From Bilamarchaeum sp040758595 (lineage in GTDB: Archaea; Micrarchaeota; Micrarchaeia; Anstonellales; Bilamarchaeaceae), in NCBI GenBank assembly GCA_040758595.1, contig JBFLVJ010000005.1, forward strand, positions 1-64,000: a DNA stretch of 64,000 nucleotides, given 5' to 3'. The notes under the pieces are model-generated. The model was not told where the DNA came from. It did not search any database and saw only the letters and a program-made list of their open reading frames with translations. Each line of letters begins with the position of its first letter. The stretch's first letter is position 1. The translations under genes were made by a program, and so were the position numbers. Shown piece by piece: positions 49,001 to 56,239 of this stretch.

Positions 49001-52000
49001 CCGCCTTCGAGCTTGAAGCCCATGAATCCCATGGAGGGGACCTTCACATTGCGCAGCTTCATGTTGTTGAGGAGCATGTCTTTTCCGTGCTTGGCGTTGT
49101 CAGCATGGAGGACGTTCGCCAGCAGTTGTATGCCCTGCTCCGCCATATTGTGGTGTGTCTGGTAGGAGTTGACGACGTTGGAGCGCGCGCTAACCCCCCG
49201 GGTCCACTGGGCGTACCAAGCGCCCACTGATCTTGATACCGGCCGGTATTTCTTGGCGTATGGCATCAGCTCCAGGTTCGGCCGCACCACCTGATGCCAT
49301 ATCGCGGTTCCGATGCCCCTCGCCTCGCTTTCCTTTACATGGAGCGCCTGGGCCCTGTTGAACGCTGACAATGAGGTCGGACCGGTCTCGCCCAGATTGG
49401 CGTTGTCGATATCTTTCTGGGCCGCGCCCTCTGCCGTTCTCCAGGCATCCTTGGAGCGCTCGAAGCTCTCACCCATGGGTTTGAGATAGTAGAGCTGGGC
49501 GGCCTTGTTGAGGGAATTGCGGTGCTGCTTCTGCCACTTCTCCTCTTTCTCCGGCGCCCCTTGGATGCTCTCTTTCTCCAGTTTCTGGCGGGCATCCTCC
49601 AGGCGCCACCGGTTCGCCGCTGCGGCAAGCCTGTTGGTGCGGACGGTCTCGCGGAGCATTTCGGTCTTGGAGGCCTGCTCATATGAGTTCAATGACTGGT
49701 TGGCCTCAGTGAATTTTCCGCGCAGACGATCCTTCCTGGCCTGGAGTATCCAGCTCCTGAAGTAGGCCGCATCGTAATGGCGGGAGCCGCCATTGACGAG
49801 TATCTCGGCGATGTTCCTGCCATCGTCCGTCTTCTGCGCTGAGAGCTCGCGGATGAGCATGGGCAGGCCGCCTGGCATCGGCTGCCCCGGCTTCCAGCCT
49901 TTGGTGGCTGCATCGAAACGCTTCTGGAAGCTGGCGCGCAGATCCTGCGGCAGGTCCGCTATCAACTGCTCCAGGAACATCATGGCCTGGGTTCGGGCGG
50001 CTCCGGTGAGATTGAGCATGATTCCGACGCTTCCCCCGACCGCTCCGGCGCGTATGAACTTGTTGTTCTCGTAGCGCTTGTTGTAGAGCTGGATGTCGGT
50101 GAACCGGTTCAATACCAGCAGGCTGTCCTCGCGCATCCGCAGCTTGGCGCTGGTCAACGCCCGGTTCGCATGATTGAACCTCTCGGTCCATGCGAGGTAG
50201 CTCACCCTCCGGTAATCCTTGTGGCGGGCGACGGCGTCATAGCTCTTGAGATCGCTGGTGTCGCCCTTGTAGCCGTATGCCCCGACATCGACGGCAGCTG
50301 CCATTCCGTTGTAGAGGCTCTGGAGCTTCTTGAGCCGCTCATCCACGTTCGCTATCTTCTTTATCTCCGCGAGTTTGGCCAGCATATCTTCCCTGCCTTC
50401 GCTGCCCTTGGGGACCATAGTGAGGATGAGCTTCTCTATCTTCCGGAGGTTGGCATCCCGCAGCTCCTTCCTTGCCTGCCACATCAGGCGGTTGCGGATA
50501 TTCACGACGCTCTGCTGTGCCTTCACAAGGCGCCTGCCGCGGCTGAGCAATGCATCCGCATGGCCTTCCAATGAGCGTATGGATTCCTCGTCCGGCTTCG
50601 CTCCCTTGATGATGTTCCCGAAGAGGTCTGTGCGCGCTCCTGAAGCCAGGGCCATCTTTATCTTCAGGGAGGCATAGAGCTCGAGCCGGCCGTCTTCCCT
50701 CCTGCGGGTGTTTATGCGCCGCACGCTCCGATCGAACGAGCCGAGACCGGATAGCACATCCTGTGCATCGCCGATCAGCCTGATGGATTGCTCGGTGTAC
50801 CGGCGGGCCAGTAGCCTCGCGACTCCTGCATAGATGGCACGGATGGCAGGCTCCTTGCCCCCGGCCTGCTTGATGGCGTTGTCCAGGCCTGCCTGCTCCT
50901 GGGTGCTGAGCATCCCCTTGAGCTCGGTGAGGCGCTTGTCGACATCAGCCATGCTCTTTTCGCTGGCGGCATCCGCTTCGGCCCCCAGCTTGAATGCCTG
51001 CCTCTGCAGCTCGATGCCCTTGCTGTGCATCTGTTTTGCCTGCCCGGCAGCATCCAGGACGAACTTGGGATCGACCGCCTTGGCGTGGAGCTCGAGATAT
51101 TCCTTCAATGCAGGGCTCTTGGTCTTTGCGACGGCTGCCAGGAGCCTCTTCGATTCGGAACCATACTGCTTTTCCCGGTATTTCTGGTGCCTCTCGCTGA
51201 GCATACCGGACATTCCCCGGTACTTGGCATCGAACTCGATGTCTTTCAGGAGCAGGCCGTATTCAGCGCATGATGAGGCCATCTCGGAGAGCTTCCTCCA
51301 GCCGGCGGCTGCCGCATCGGTGACCATCTCGTCCTGCGTGGGCGCCCTGCCCAGCCGCTTGTTGAGCGATGCCAGGAGAGCCCCGCGCTCGTCCGAGCCG
51401 ACCATCTTCAGCGATAGGCTCAGCGGCTGGCCCCGGTCGGAGACCAGAGCGAGAGCGATGGGTGTGGTTATCTCCCCGGCCTTGGGCTCCCAGCCGGCAC
51501 GGCCGCCTGTCCCGATATCTGAGAGCCGCTTGGTCCCGAGCCGCGTGTAGTCCCCGAGATCTGATTGTATGCGGGCCATGGCTTCGTCCCGCTTCTTCCG
51601 CATGTCGACCGATATCCTCTTGGTGTTCACGGCGCCGAGCTGGGCATATGTGGCCGCCATGTCGAGCACCACCCCGAACTCTTGCTCGCTCTTGAGCCGG
51701 CTGGCCCCGATCATGGCAAGATCGAGATACGCGGCAGCGTTCCGCTTGTATCTGGATTCGACATTGGAGAGGCATTTGGCCATGGCTCCGAAGACCACCA
51801 GCTTCCTGGTGGCGCTCGTGGTGAATATGGGAGCGCCTGCGCTCTGCATGTTATAGGCCTCGCCGCACATCTGGAGGAGTGCATCCTTGTCCTTCTGTTC
51901 GCGCAGCGACTGGTAATGCTCGGCCGCGAGGCGGAACTTCCTTGAGTCGTCCGCCTTGCCCAACTGGGCTGCGAAGAGCGCGTAGTTGAGTATCTTGGCT

Positions 52001-54033
52001 GCGCCCCTCTTCGTCCAGCGGTTCCCCTTGGCTGATAGGATGGAGCTGCCGATCAGGGCGTATTCATATGCCTTGCTGTGGGCCTCCTTCTCCGCGGCCC
52101 TGAATGCATAGGAATTGATGGTGCGCTCGAGCGCTGCTGCAGGCGTCTCGTCCTTGCGCTTGAGGCTCTGCGCGAGCGTGGTCATGGCCTTGTTGAAATC
52201 GGCGCTGGCCGCCATCCTCTGTTTGATGGCTTGGACTTTCGCCTGCACATCCTCGGGCTTGGAGAGCATGCCGTTGTTGGCGATTTTCGCCCTCGCCTTC
52301 TCCAGCTCTTCGGCTGCTGAATCGAGCAGGCGCCGCTCGTCGCCATATGTTTTTGCCGCCTTGGCCCTGAACTGGACCGCGTATCGGTTGTATGTGAGGT
52401 AGTATTGGACATTCCCGATGGCAGCCGGGTTCTTCTGCAGTGTCGCTGAGAGCTTCTGCATCTCGTCCTTCTGTACAGAGGTGGCTGATTTGTCCATGAA
52501 TCCGTTGGTGAGCATGAAATGCGCGCCGGCATGCTGGAACCTGCTATCCATGGCGGCCAGGAGCCCGCGGTTGAACATCGTGAGCGCCGCTTCCTTCGCA
52601 TCGCCTTTGAGGCGGCTGGCCTTGAGGCGTGCGCTGAACGTGTCCAGAGCGGCAAGGGCGTTCCTCGCGAGATGTATCTGCTGGATGGTGAGCGCTTCGG
52701 GTTTTGTCAGCGATGATGCGATGGCCCTCAGGGTGGCGGCGGTCGCTCCGCCATATTCCTTTGCCGCCTTATCGAGGCGTTCAGTGATCGCAGCCCCTGC
52801 GAGAGAGAAAATCTTGATTGATTCGGCGGCCGTGGCTTTCTGCGCATCTTTCGCGGCCCTGGCCTTGGCGAGCAATTCCACCTGTCCGGCGATTTTCTTC
52901 GCGTAGGCGGCCTTGCCGCGGACTACGGATGGATTGACCATCTCGGATGCCGCAAAGAGGAATGCCTGGGAGGTTCTGTTGTCCCCGGCGGCGATAGAGG
53001 CGAGGGCGTGCGAATAGGCCTTGCCGGCCAGGTCCTTGAGCTCGGTGTTCTTCTTGGCCGAGAGGGCGGAGTCTGCCTGCTTCAGAATCAGCATCTGCTG
53101 GGAGAGGGCGCTGAGCTTGGCGGCATCCATATCCCCGATGTTCTGCGATGTGAGCGTCCTTGTCGATTTCACCAGCGCTTCGGCATGGTCCTTGAGGACC
53201 CTGGGGAGCTTGGATTCCGCCCTGAGCATCTTCATCAGGTTCACTCGCTCGAGGGCGATGGAATGCGCGATGCGGTCCTGATAGCCCTGCAGGGTGTTCG
53301 AGATGCGACCGATGTAATCATCTGCGCGCTTGAGATGCTCCGGGGCGAGCGTGCTCGGGCTCCCGGCGATGAAAGCGGTCGCCTTGAGAAGCGCTGTCTT
53401 CGCTCCCCGCCCAAGCTCGGTGGCATCGAGGACGGCCGAGTACTTGCCGAACTGATCGCAGCTCTTTAGCAGGAGGTTCGCTCGCTCGCTCTGCCCGGAA
53501 GCATAGTGGTTGAGCGCCATGTCCGAGAGCGAGATGACCGTCGGATGGACGCTCTTCTTTATGAGCATGAGCTGTGCGGCGCGGACCTTCTCCAGGGCAT
53601 CCGCCCTCTCCTTGACCTGGGCGAACGCTTTCTCGGCGGCGGCCATGTCGCCCTTCTTGATGGCCGCATCGACAGTGTCCATCCGCTTGACCATGTCGGC
53701 CATGAACGCCTTGTGCCTCTTGTCTATCTGCTCGATGCCAAGCTCCTGCTTCTGGAGGGTGGCCAGCTGGGCGCGGAAATCCAAGACCGATTTTCCCAGC
53801 CTCTCGACCTGGGTCCTCTGGTCGGCTGCCTGGGGGGCGGAGGGCATCTTGAGCATCTGGGCGATCTGGAGCGCGAGCGTCTTGGCCCCCTTCATGGCAT
53901 TCTCGGCCGATTCGATGGATTGGACCAGTCTTACCGGGATAGCTTCCATCCTCTTGGGCGGGGTGATTGAGCGCAGGACTCGCTCTGCCTCGTCTATCGC
54001 GGGTCCGGCCTTCGTCTTCTCCACTGGCGCCAT
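40066..54033 (-). CDS. Giant multidomain protein (4655 residues) with GGDEF-like and tandem PI3/4-kinase-like domains
   Basis: A single 14-kb frame. There is no signal peptide. Residues 1 to about 1850 are helical, Ala/Lys-rich and TPR/coiled-coil-like (e.g. AAKILNYALFAAQLGKADD, AAAYLDLAMIGASRLKSEQ). Hydrophobic stretches lie at about 1862-1892, 1905-1935 and 2035-2088. Residues about 2405-2505 look GGDEF-like (LNAINNAFGMKAGDKALSAY, then RSDETMIIIVV in place of GGDEF), and about 2674-2796 is a second, more degenerate copy (LNNIFGIRALNTFLGHTGA). Pro/Ala-rich linkers lie at about 2953-3065 and 3785-3930. Two paralogous modules follow (about 3066-3780 and 3930-4655). Each has a helical part and a divergent PI3/4-kinase-like fold: glycine loop with Lys3421 and Lys4319, GDR-x-x-x-N loops (Asp3579/Asn3584; GLGDRYARN with Asp4468/Asn4473) and QPID aspartates 3611 and 4494. 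The start is 4 nt after the 102-residue gene. Function unknown; phosphotransfer is predicted. Confidence 0.85.
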   Translation of the reverse strand: MAPVEKTKAGPAIDEAERVLRSITPPKRMEAIPVRLVQSIESAENAMKGAKTLALQIAQMLKMPSAPQAADQRTQVERLGKSVLDFRAQLATLQKQELGIEQIDKRHKAFMADMVKRMDTVDAAIKKGDMAAAEKAFAQVKERADALEKVRAAQLMLIKKSVHPTVISLSDMALNHYASGQSERANLLLKSCDQFGKYSAVLDATELGRGAKTALLKATAFIAGSPSTLAPEHLKRADDYIGRISNTLQGYQDRIAHSIALERVNLMKMLRAESKLPRVLKDHAEALVKSTRTLTSQNIGDMDAAKLSALSQQMLILKQADSALSAKKNTELKDLAGKAYSHALASIAAGDNRTSQAFLFAASEMVNPSVVRGKAAYAKKIAGQVELLAKARAAKDAQKATAAESIKIFSLAGAAITERLDKAAKEYGGATAATLRAIASSLTKPEALTIQQIHLARNALAALDTFSARLKASRLKGDAKEAALTMFNRGLLAAMDSRFQHAGAHFMLTNGFMDKSATSVQKDEMQKLSATLQKNPAAIGNVQYYLTYNRYAVQFRAKAAKTYGDERRLLDSAAEELEKARAKIANNGMLSKPEDVQAKVQAIKQRMAASADFNKAMTTLAQSLKRKDETPAAALERTINSYAFRAAEKEAHSKAYEYALIGSSILSAKGNRWTKRGAAKILNYALFAAQLGKADDSRKFRLAAEHYQSLREQKDKDALLQMCGEAYNMQSAGAPIFTTSATRKLVVFGAMAKCLSNVESRYKRNAAAYLDLAMIGASRLKSEQEFGVVLDMAATYAQLGAVNTKRISVDMRKKRDEAMARIQSDLGDYTRLGTKRLSDIGTGGRAGWEPKAGEITTPIALALVSDRGQPLSLSLKMVGSDERGALLASLNKRLGRAPTQDEMVTDAAAAGWRKLSEMASSCAEYGLLLKDIEFDAKYRGMSGMLSERHQKYREKQYGSESKRLLAAVAKTKSPALKEYLELHAKAVDPKFVLDAAGQAKQMHSKGIELQRQAFKLGAEADAASEKSMADVDKRLTELKGMLSTQEQAGLDNAIKQAGGKEPAIRAIYAGVARLLARRYTEQSIRLIGDAQDVLSGLGSFDRSVRRINTRRREDGRLELYASLKIKMALASGARTDLFGNIIKGAKPDEESIRSLEGHADALLSRGRRLVKAQQSVVNIRNRLMWQARKELRDANLRKIEKLILTMVPKGSEGREDMLAKLAEIKKIANVDERLKKLQSLYNGMAAAVDVGAYGYKGDTSDLKSYDAVARHKDYRRVSYLAWTERFNHANRALTSAKLRMREDSLLVLNRFTDIQLYNKRYENNKFIRAGAVGGSVGIMLNLTGAARTQAMMFLEQLIADLPQDLRASFQKRFDAATKGWKPGQPMPGGLPMLIRELSAQKTDDGRNIAEILVNGGSRHYDAAYFRSWILQARKDRLRGKFTEANQSLNSYEQASKTEMLRETVRTNRLAAAANRWRLEDARQKLEKESIQGAPEKEEKWQKQHRNSLNKAAQLYYLKPMGESFERSKDAWRTAEGAAQKDIDNANLGETGPTSLSAFNRAQALHVKESEARGIGTAIWHQVVRPNLELMPYAKKYRPVSRSVGAWYAQWTRGVSARSNVVNSYQTHHNMAEQGIQLLANVLHADNAKHGKDMLLNNMKLRNVKVPSMGFMGFKLEGGAAEAHVADALKSLITITTRETLAYADTDAITKDNYDRFDRWAQMNVLYTFHQLGVEPTDLQQTDDGTGTYKAWAPPKDKKNAEAYYKAVSEFHKNMAKLRAVTAYSSERHWLLGSWTGTQFNGYFQAMGERFDKIYDASAEAEKGNNTKSSELLAVAVGKGSDQVIEKKAEGIKDWTRYRGYAEIGIDIAALAATALFAPEFLPAAFFMMGGKGVVQGIDMRLAEGAWTAEAIFTTAMGAAGMALPVLGEAAAAARTSMILGRLAKGGAEAQKAWSAIAAQEAISVGMRGSTLKEFMRATPEVQKSMMEGAQNTARLVAAGEMTSREAAAVLGKSSRFVEYVVGAPAQTAFQRTVHVLGHGMALTGAGQFAVSMPEMIKAYRRGEMTGFQIFLSAWQGVIQTAGSAAYGMRASTRAFGGTAAYTPRWQQYTAALLFAVPLQPKGVHMAARDNALLTRSLSRMKQSDRTSYNNFVSRNNVPMEPAQQVKALREFAAIKAKDPGYTFDQYYQAQAHEGSRALRSAMLEGSFQSVRSGALPQSSLSPEASAYVEARKAGLEPGGALAKANEVAAAAKKAPAVLEKTGIAQSGEGFVHKDIPEVVFTKEDARYARRLLAAVREGKLPTNAETWEVVIIKNLSNDPKFTKGTPSERMKILLEAAHDRHVYTSMPAADPVGKAILERGRRSALGKAEWATGGDVVTDRNTSQAVSAGRILTTVDNWLLNMARAGKETDVVVFTGDKSALNAINNAFGMKAGDKALSAYKSILRRSAQAVSGREGAFLIRANSRSDETMIIIVVKKGQGAAAKKQFLEAVKAETDRVFENRTRPDHPESLKGVADRMPQEIRSKAVAASVEAADVVQIRKGPKGEPTATGVRSDGTAYDAFKVRDTPDGGKKQVIGPAMSRADDPAHAPGLRKRLNIGEELDIRNGPESLEAARIKAVWDKRDKTLTKPEQELVSRIENMRKEGQSPEGAVSRIAAERVNVSPEEKLTGTGFEVRLKITDVKVLATTYGLLSQTKKGISEVLNNIFGIRALNTFLGHTGANFVINKVEGAVKSYITDYANKHGITIRRLGTLKYIVEGGTVTQRRAAVRAMERYIDQSLTGAGVGMKVSNVMKIVEFPKPTSGRDALAGVQNGHLAVERRTAARTPPGGVERRAPRAGPSLEFGNEARLYQTANATISRIAMMSDQSLQQVLGPSIYKQLKDSGVIDMIRGTEGFSRFKGDVIRHFEDFVTALRRDVALKEGNARAQIMENTFRSIIIQNSRLLDTRAAAHMEPTPKASYMKKAPPVPEAKAALAGEVGEVTPLTPKQPPKLSEREAPRAAAGVISAKGGLSAKAKLSRPLAAHPEEKVIIAPEPSAAPKEPARPAPAREAERPAAVVSREPIKASTDAEISKRFSDNFTNHDQYKSANPEEQKTIREGFVKRAREDDGFRNAMLDNMRRGMSADDAIKYAASRLHPNDPEKAKSLASKWEGALMHITNPDFNPAFFRLSTEAKIAAVSKEFDSRAFKSAYDDMLRGAVPKTGDGLAAAYASINKFSAPEKAARLSELKSIDPTYHTLMTVRMPKILEMSNPKQKASEFSRLKSEWTDYQKSRTRQQEISEAAARRSPEELQKQELALLTKAGGSEAAALYDGTTESRIKVLEKLGIDVKGYSEQRADLTRQLDSAGSDSARNSIQGRIDDLNRAIDRFFELAIRGNLSSHMSSLPGYQGASIRAVAHLTGGEGGVYRLDLSNGKSIFVKYENGSSAQLGGKLAVAGGMMSSPTHTGYSYDTGLKVRGKPVRQEFHLIEGIQDLKGTTQNIILPDGSTAKAEVRQVAMLDEMFKVPKKPEDPGPNASASEKARYQADTADYEKSIAKFQNDPAVKEFHKQMGTKEGRDAIFRAWNAYHELSRRIGMGDRRPPNTAMVIVEVPSAKNPAVKERIITFQPIDTGSIGWNVGRKSDGTFDFTTMHFEFGNMGTAQFIHFAAKSSELPVVQRLQGISAPHTTDGIYRQMFGPEAVKGYNLPPHDSKTISKLKTIIREHRPAQFGMNIHGSHGKFSDWMGRSRLVTNADGQMRLFAKEGQDMITALNRGSRAMEFSNHQSLGVANRLKISGVSPAQEPIGTPPVVTPPQAPRKSTPPSRPPPRRMAREPQRGLDLAFGDTVSSQPPPRPTPKEATPVSGRSSNRFGDTGSVQPPKQAAPKTPIVRAVNLPKRSAEPKAPQPAKVVKPSEPYSGPAAVVRKGTKAGIGSQPRMEEPVPAPKSIQPVENFYHDVRSGTDVNAALTRLEKADRVWASEMKRHVQALSMDNRFKAATSTEKAELLRQASHLENRESAFQSAFSSNIHRGQDARTAIENAARSSTSDTVEFARRANGLTLYVESVLSNIPEVKRAIEISPGDVWNVYTKYLKDNPGALKSLFSQWVKENAFVAMVKSSVPTDSMGLNAYVSRMSRMDPATRSDWTYSLNQVDHQLSQTLTWAIKADARGKAMLAMDWAGMVKARERHQQLNEAKAAQTPQARKASDLALIDGYARRIGMGDAAINAAKGVYTNGSTSEKLAVVERLGINVGGFRKAETKILQANWNTAQMQSQIKNLDAAVEQFFQFLLRTDVNQTIGAIPGFSGYQVAAVDYKGGLSGIFELTVTSSAGQSKKVFLKMDDAVPNRLGRDLALGIGMYTSDISKTFTYDTGLRYKDGSPINQKYFIIQDVHATKGQTIDITLPSGTREKVQVVGVRMAVDVLNWPEHPGAGAGPAELQSYNAKAADFMKSEVRKHFYGLAKSPEGMKQIFKAWNAYHELSRRIGLGDRYARNTVAMLVKRSNGELVLTFQPIDMDAVAFKIGRKNDGSPNYKDFHQDFAEANLDFLAKFSEATNGAAFNGQMSAPQSPRELDAHMASDEAAKGYRLPPPRSAQRNALIEVVRGHAGRYFGLSIPSEMFNTLIPLSWGGRHRMMGREDGRFLWNGTDMANLYSDMLRPRPDFQSELHSFVERKLP

Positions 54034-54037
54034 AGGA

Positions 54038-54346
54038 TCACGCGTAGGCGAAGCAGATATCTGCGAACTCTCTGAGCCTCTCGACCCTCTCCCCGACGGC
54101 CCCTGGGCTGCCCCGTGTCATCAATGCCTTCTTCATCCACCTCTGGATGGAATCGTAGAATAGCTTGAGGCGGATCACTCTCGGCTCGAGTTCGGCCGGC
54201 TTCTCTGGAGAGGACTCCCAGACCGCCATGGCGTTCTCGATAGCAGAAATCGCTTTGTTGGCTTTATCGAGGGAAAGCGCCTCCATCCTGTCTATCTGGT
54301 CTATCGAATAGTCCGCAGAGGGTGGGGTGTTTCCGCTTTCTGCCAT
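54038..54346 (-). CDS. Small helical protein upstream of the giant gene
   Basis: A 102-residue all-helical protein (SIDQIDRMEALSLDKANKAI, AIENAMAVWESSPEKPAELE, RVIRLKLFYDSIQRWMKKAL) of no known family. The giant gene starts 4 nt after its stop, so they are translated from one mRNA. ATG 54346 is preceded by GGTGA at a suitable distance; GTG 54358 lies within that ribosome-binding site and is less likely. The helices look like a protein-binding bundle, and it may be a chaperone or subunit for the giant protein. Confidence 0.65.
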   Translation of the reverse strand: MAESGNTPPSADYSIDQIDRMEALSLDKANKAISAIENAMAVWESSPEKPAELEPRVIRLKLFYDSIQRWMKKALMTRGSPGAVGERVERLREFADICFAYA

Positions 54347-54397
54347 GATTGTCGTCACCGGGCGCCGCGCTCTTGCCGCTTTTACTATAGTATGGGT

Positions 54398-54460
54398 CTT
54401 TTATAATGCTGATTATCGGTTTTTCTGTGGAATTTGACCGGATTCCAGCTCTTTTTAATC
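54398..54460. promoter_or_regulatory. Divergent promoters at the head of the giant locus
   Basis: CTTTTATAATG (54398-54408) reads CATTATAAAAG towards the 102-residue gene and giant gene, giving a leader of about 30 nt with GGTGA. CTTTTTAATC (54451-54460) lies about 27 nt before ATG 54482 on the plus strand. The two promoters are back to back. Confidence 0.55.
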
Positions 54461-54481
54461 TTTTCTTATCACAATCAACCC

Positions 54482-55078
54482 ATGCGTGGATTCCGGAGGG
54501 GCTTGAGCGAGGAGGAAAGGCGAGCGTATAATATGCACGCCAGGAGCGTAGCCTCAGCGGTCAGTGATTGGAAGCAGGCCGCCGAGAATGCCGTGTCGGC
54601 ATCAAGAAGGATGGTGGATGACGCTCGGCTCGGAGCCTGGGAAGCCCCTCGGATAAAGGGGCTCATCGAGAAGGAGATGCGCGAGAGCGCCCGGCATTTC
54701 GATGAAGAGGGCCATGATATCGAGATAGACAGCCGGGTGCGCAGGATATCGCTGGCCAGGTGCCTGATGGATGTCGTGGACAGGATGCGCGCAGCAGCGA
54801 TAAAGAGCAACAACAGCACGCTAGTCATGGGCGTCAATGCCATCCAGAGCAAGATGAGCTGGCTGATGGACGATTCCTATTTCATGAAAGGCGAGGAGGA
54901 TATCTACGGGGAATTCCTGGACCTCCAGCCAGATCTCGTTGCATGCGGAAAGCTGGTGGGTGTGGCGGTGCCGGGCCTCAGGGAGATGACCGAGAGGCAC
55001 CGAATCGATACCGCCAGCACCATAGGCGATTACCTCGTGGAACTGAAGAACGCCGCCCGCGAGAGGGCAGCCCAATAG
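54482..55078 (+). CDS. Giant-locus protein, family 2 (paralogue of 55110)
   Basis: A 198-residue helical protein. RRISLARCLMDVVDRMRAAA, IKSNNSTLVMGVN, GEEDIYGEFLDLQPDLVACG and VGVAVPGLREMTE match the next gene region by region (RLCLAHFLLDRARKLEELSV, VKSDNISL, MDIMGEYIDTEPVLSACSE, GLVVPSVEEI). It is therefore a tandem duplicate. No known domain is recognised, and no signal peptide. ATG 54482 fits the TATA spacing. It is divergent from the giant operon, and a shared regulatory region is likely. Confidence 0.7.
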   Translation: MRGFRRGLSEEERRAYNMHARSVASAVSDWKQAAENAVSASRRMVDDARLGAWEAPRIKGLIEKEMRESARHFDEEGHDIEIDSRVRRISLARCLMDVVDRMRAAAIKSNNSTLVMGVNAIQSKMSWLMDDSYFMKGEEDIYGEFLDLQPDLVACGKLVGVAVPGLREMTERHRIDTASTIGDYLVELKNAARERAAQ

Positions 55079-55090
55079 ATTTATATTAAC
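55077..55090 (+). promoter_or_regulatory. TATA box of the 55110 gene
   Basis: AGATTTATATTAAC overlaps the end of the previous gene and lies about 26 nt before ATG 55110. The duplicated gene thus keeps its own promoter. Confidence 0.55.
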
Positions 55091-55109
55091 GAAGAGACCT
55101 AATTTTTCT

Positions 55110-55691
55110 ATGGCCGATGAATCATTGGACATCCTTGATGAAAGCCTCGGTGCGTTCGACAGCCCCGAGGAGAGCAAACGCATCATGGATATCCATGAGG
55201 AGAATACGGCCAGCCTGGTCGAATTCTACAAGCAGCTGGTGGAGATGGGCGAAGGGGAGATCCCGAAGAGGATGCTCGAGGAAGCCGGCAGATCAGAGAG
55301 GATGGATTCGGCCGAAAATCTCCTGGATAATAAGCTCAAGCTCCTCAAAGAAGGGAAGGTGCCCCTGAACGAAGAAGCCGCGCTCATGACGCAGCGCCTC
55401 TGCCTCGCGCACTTCCTCCTTGATCGCGCCAGGAAGCTGGAAGAGCTGAGCGTCAAGAGTGACAATATCTCCTTGTATTGCCTCTATCTCTCCCTGGAGG
55501 AGCGCATCTGCGATATGCTCTCCGAAGAATATTATGGATCGTCTTTCATGGACATCATGGGGGAATACATCGACACCGAACCGGTGCTCTCCGCGTGCTC
55601 AGAGCTCTGCGGGCTCGTGGTCCCATCAGTAGAAGAGATAATGAAGGAGATGAGGGAGAGCTGGCTCAAGCAGCAGTTACTATTACCGTGA
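55110..55691 (+). CDS. Giant-locus protein, family 2 (paralogue of 54482)
   Basis: A 193-residue acidic helical protein, the second copy of family 2 (see the 54482 entry for matching segments). It starts ADESLDILDESLGAFDSPEE, and the conserved C-terminal half runs from MTQRLCLAHFLLDRARK to ELCGLVVPSVEEIMKEM. It has its own TATA element. The stop is 5 nt before the family 1 gene at 55697, so those two are probably one mRNA. Confidence 0.7.
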   Translation: MADESLDILDESLGAFDSPEESKRIMDIHEENTASLVEFYKQLVEMGEGEIPKRMLEEAGRSERMDSAENLLDNKLKLLKEGKVPLNEEAALMTQRLCLAHFLLDRARKLEELSVKSDNISLYCLYLSLEERICDMLSEEYYGSSFMDIMGEYIDTEPVLSACSELCGLVVPSVEEIMKEMRESWLKQQLLLP

Positions 55692-55696
55692 TTCTT

Positions 55697-56239
55697 ATGG
55701 CAGCGAAGAACGATAAGATGGGCAAGGTGCTTCCCTTCCCGGCTATGCCTAGGAAGCTGGCGGCGGACCCGCTCGAGGGGAAGGACCCGGCGATAGCGCT
55801 GGACAAGGAAGCGTGCATCACATTGCTCGAAGGCTTCGCGAGGGTGCCCGGGTCGCTGGTGAAGGCGCTGGCGCTCCCGGAGAAGCTGTTCAGGCTCGAT
55901 GAGGGGCCCTCGGTATCATCCGACCCCAAAGAGGGCATATCCAGGATAGCCAAGGCCTTGGTGGCGGGGGATAAGGTGACGTCCGAGATGCTAGATGGCA
56001 CGCCGGAGTATGCCATCGCCATGACATACCGGAGCAGCAGCTCTTTCTGCGTCCTCCTCGATAAGCGGAGGAAGATACTGGTGATGGCCGAGCTCGGGAA
56101 CACGCTCGGGAGCGGCCTGAGCTGGGAGCCGATGACAGATGCCATAAACGAAGCGGTGGCGAGCAGAGACAAGAAGGCCGCCAGCGGGGAGAGGTTCAAC
56201 ATCATCTTCTGCCAGGATTTCGGCGCGCAGGCGATTTAG
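55697..56239 (+). CDS. Giant-locus protein, family 1 (paralogue of 39535)
   Basis: A 180-residue protein, second copy of family 1. N-terminal MGKVLPFPAMPRKLAADP matches EGKVLQFPDRKRQGDVMADR of the 39535 gene. C-terminal SSSFCVLLDKRRKILVMAEL and GNTLGSGLSWEPMTDAINEA match the copy on the far side. ATG 55697 follows the previous stop by 5 nt. No known domain. Its presence on both sides of the giant gene, in the same plus orientation, marks the borders of the cassette. Confidence 0.7.
   Translation: MAAKNDKMGKVLPFPAMPRKLAADPLEGKDPAIALDKEACITLLEGFARVPGSLVKALALPEKLFRLDEGPSVSSDPKEGISRIAKALVAGDKVTSEMLDGTPEYAIAMTYRSSSSFCVLLDKRRKILVMAELGNTLGSGLSWEPMTDAINEAVASRDKKAASGERFNIIFCQDFGAQAI

Noticed and set aside
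54347..54358. GTG start at 54358 for the small gene upstream of the giant gene
   Set aside because: This GTG lies within the GGTGA ribosome-binding site that fits ATG 54346.
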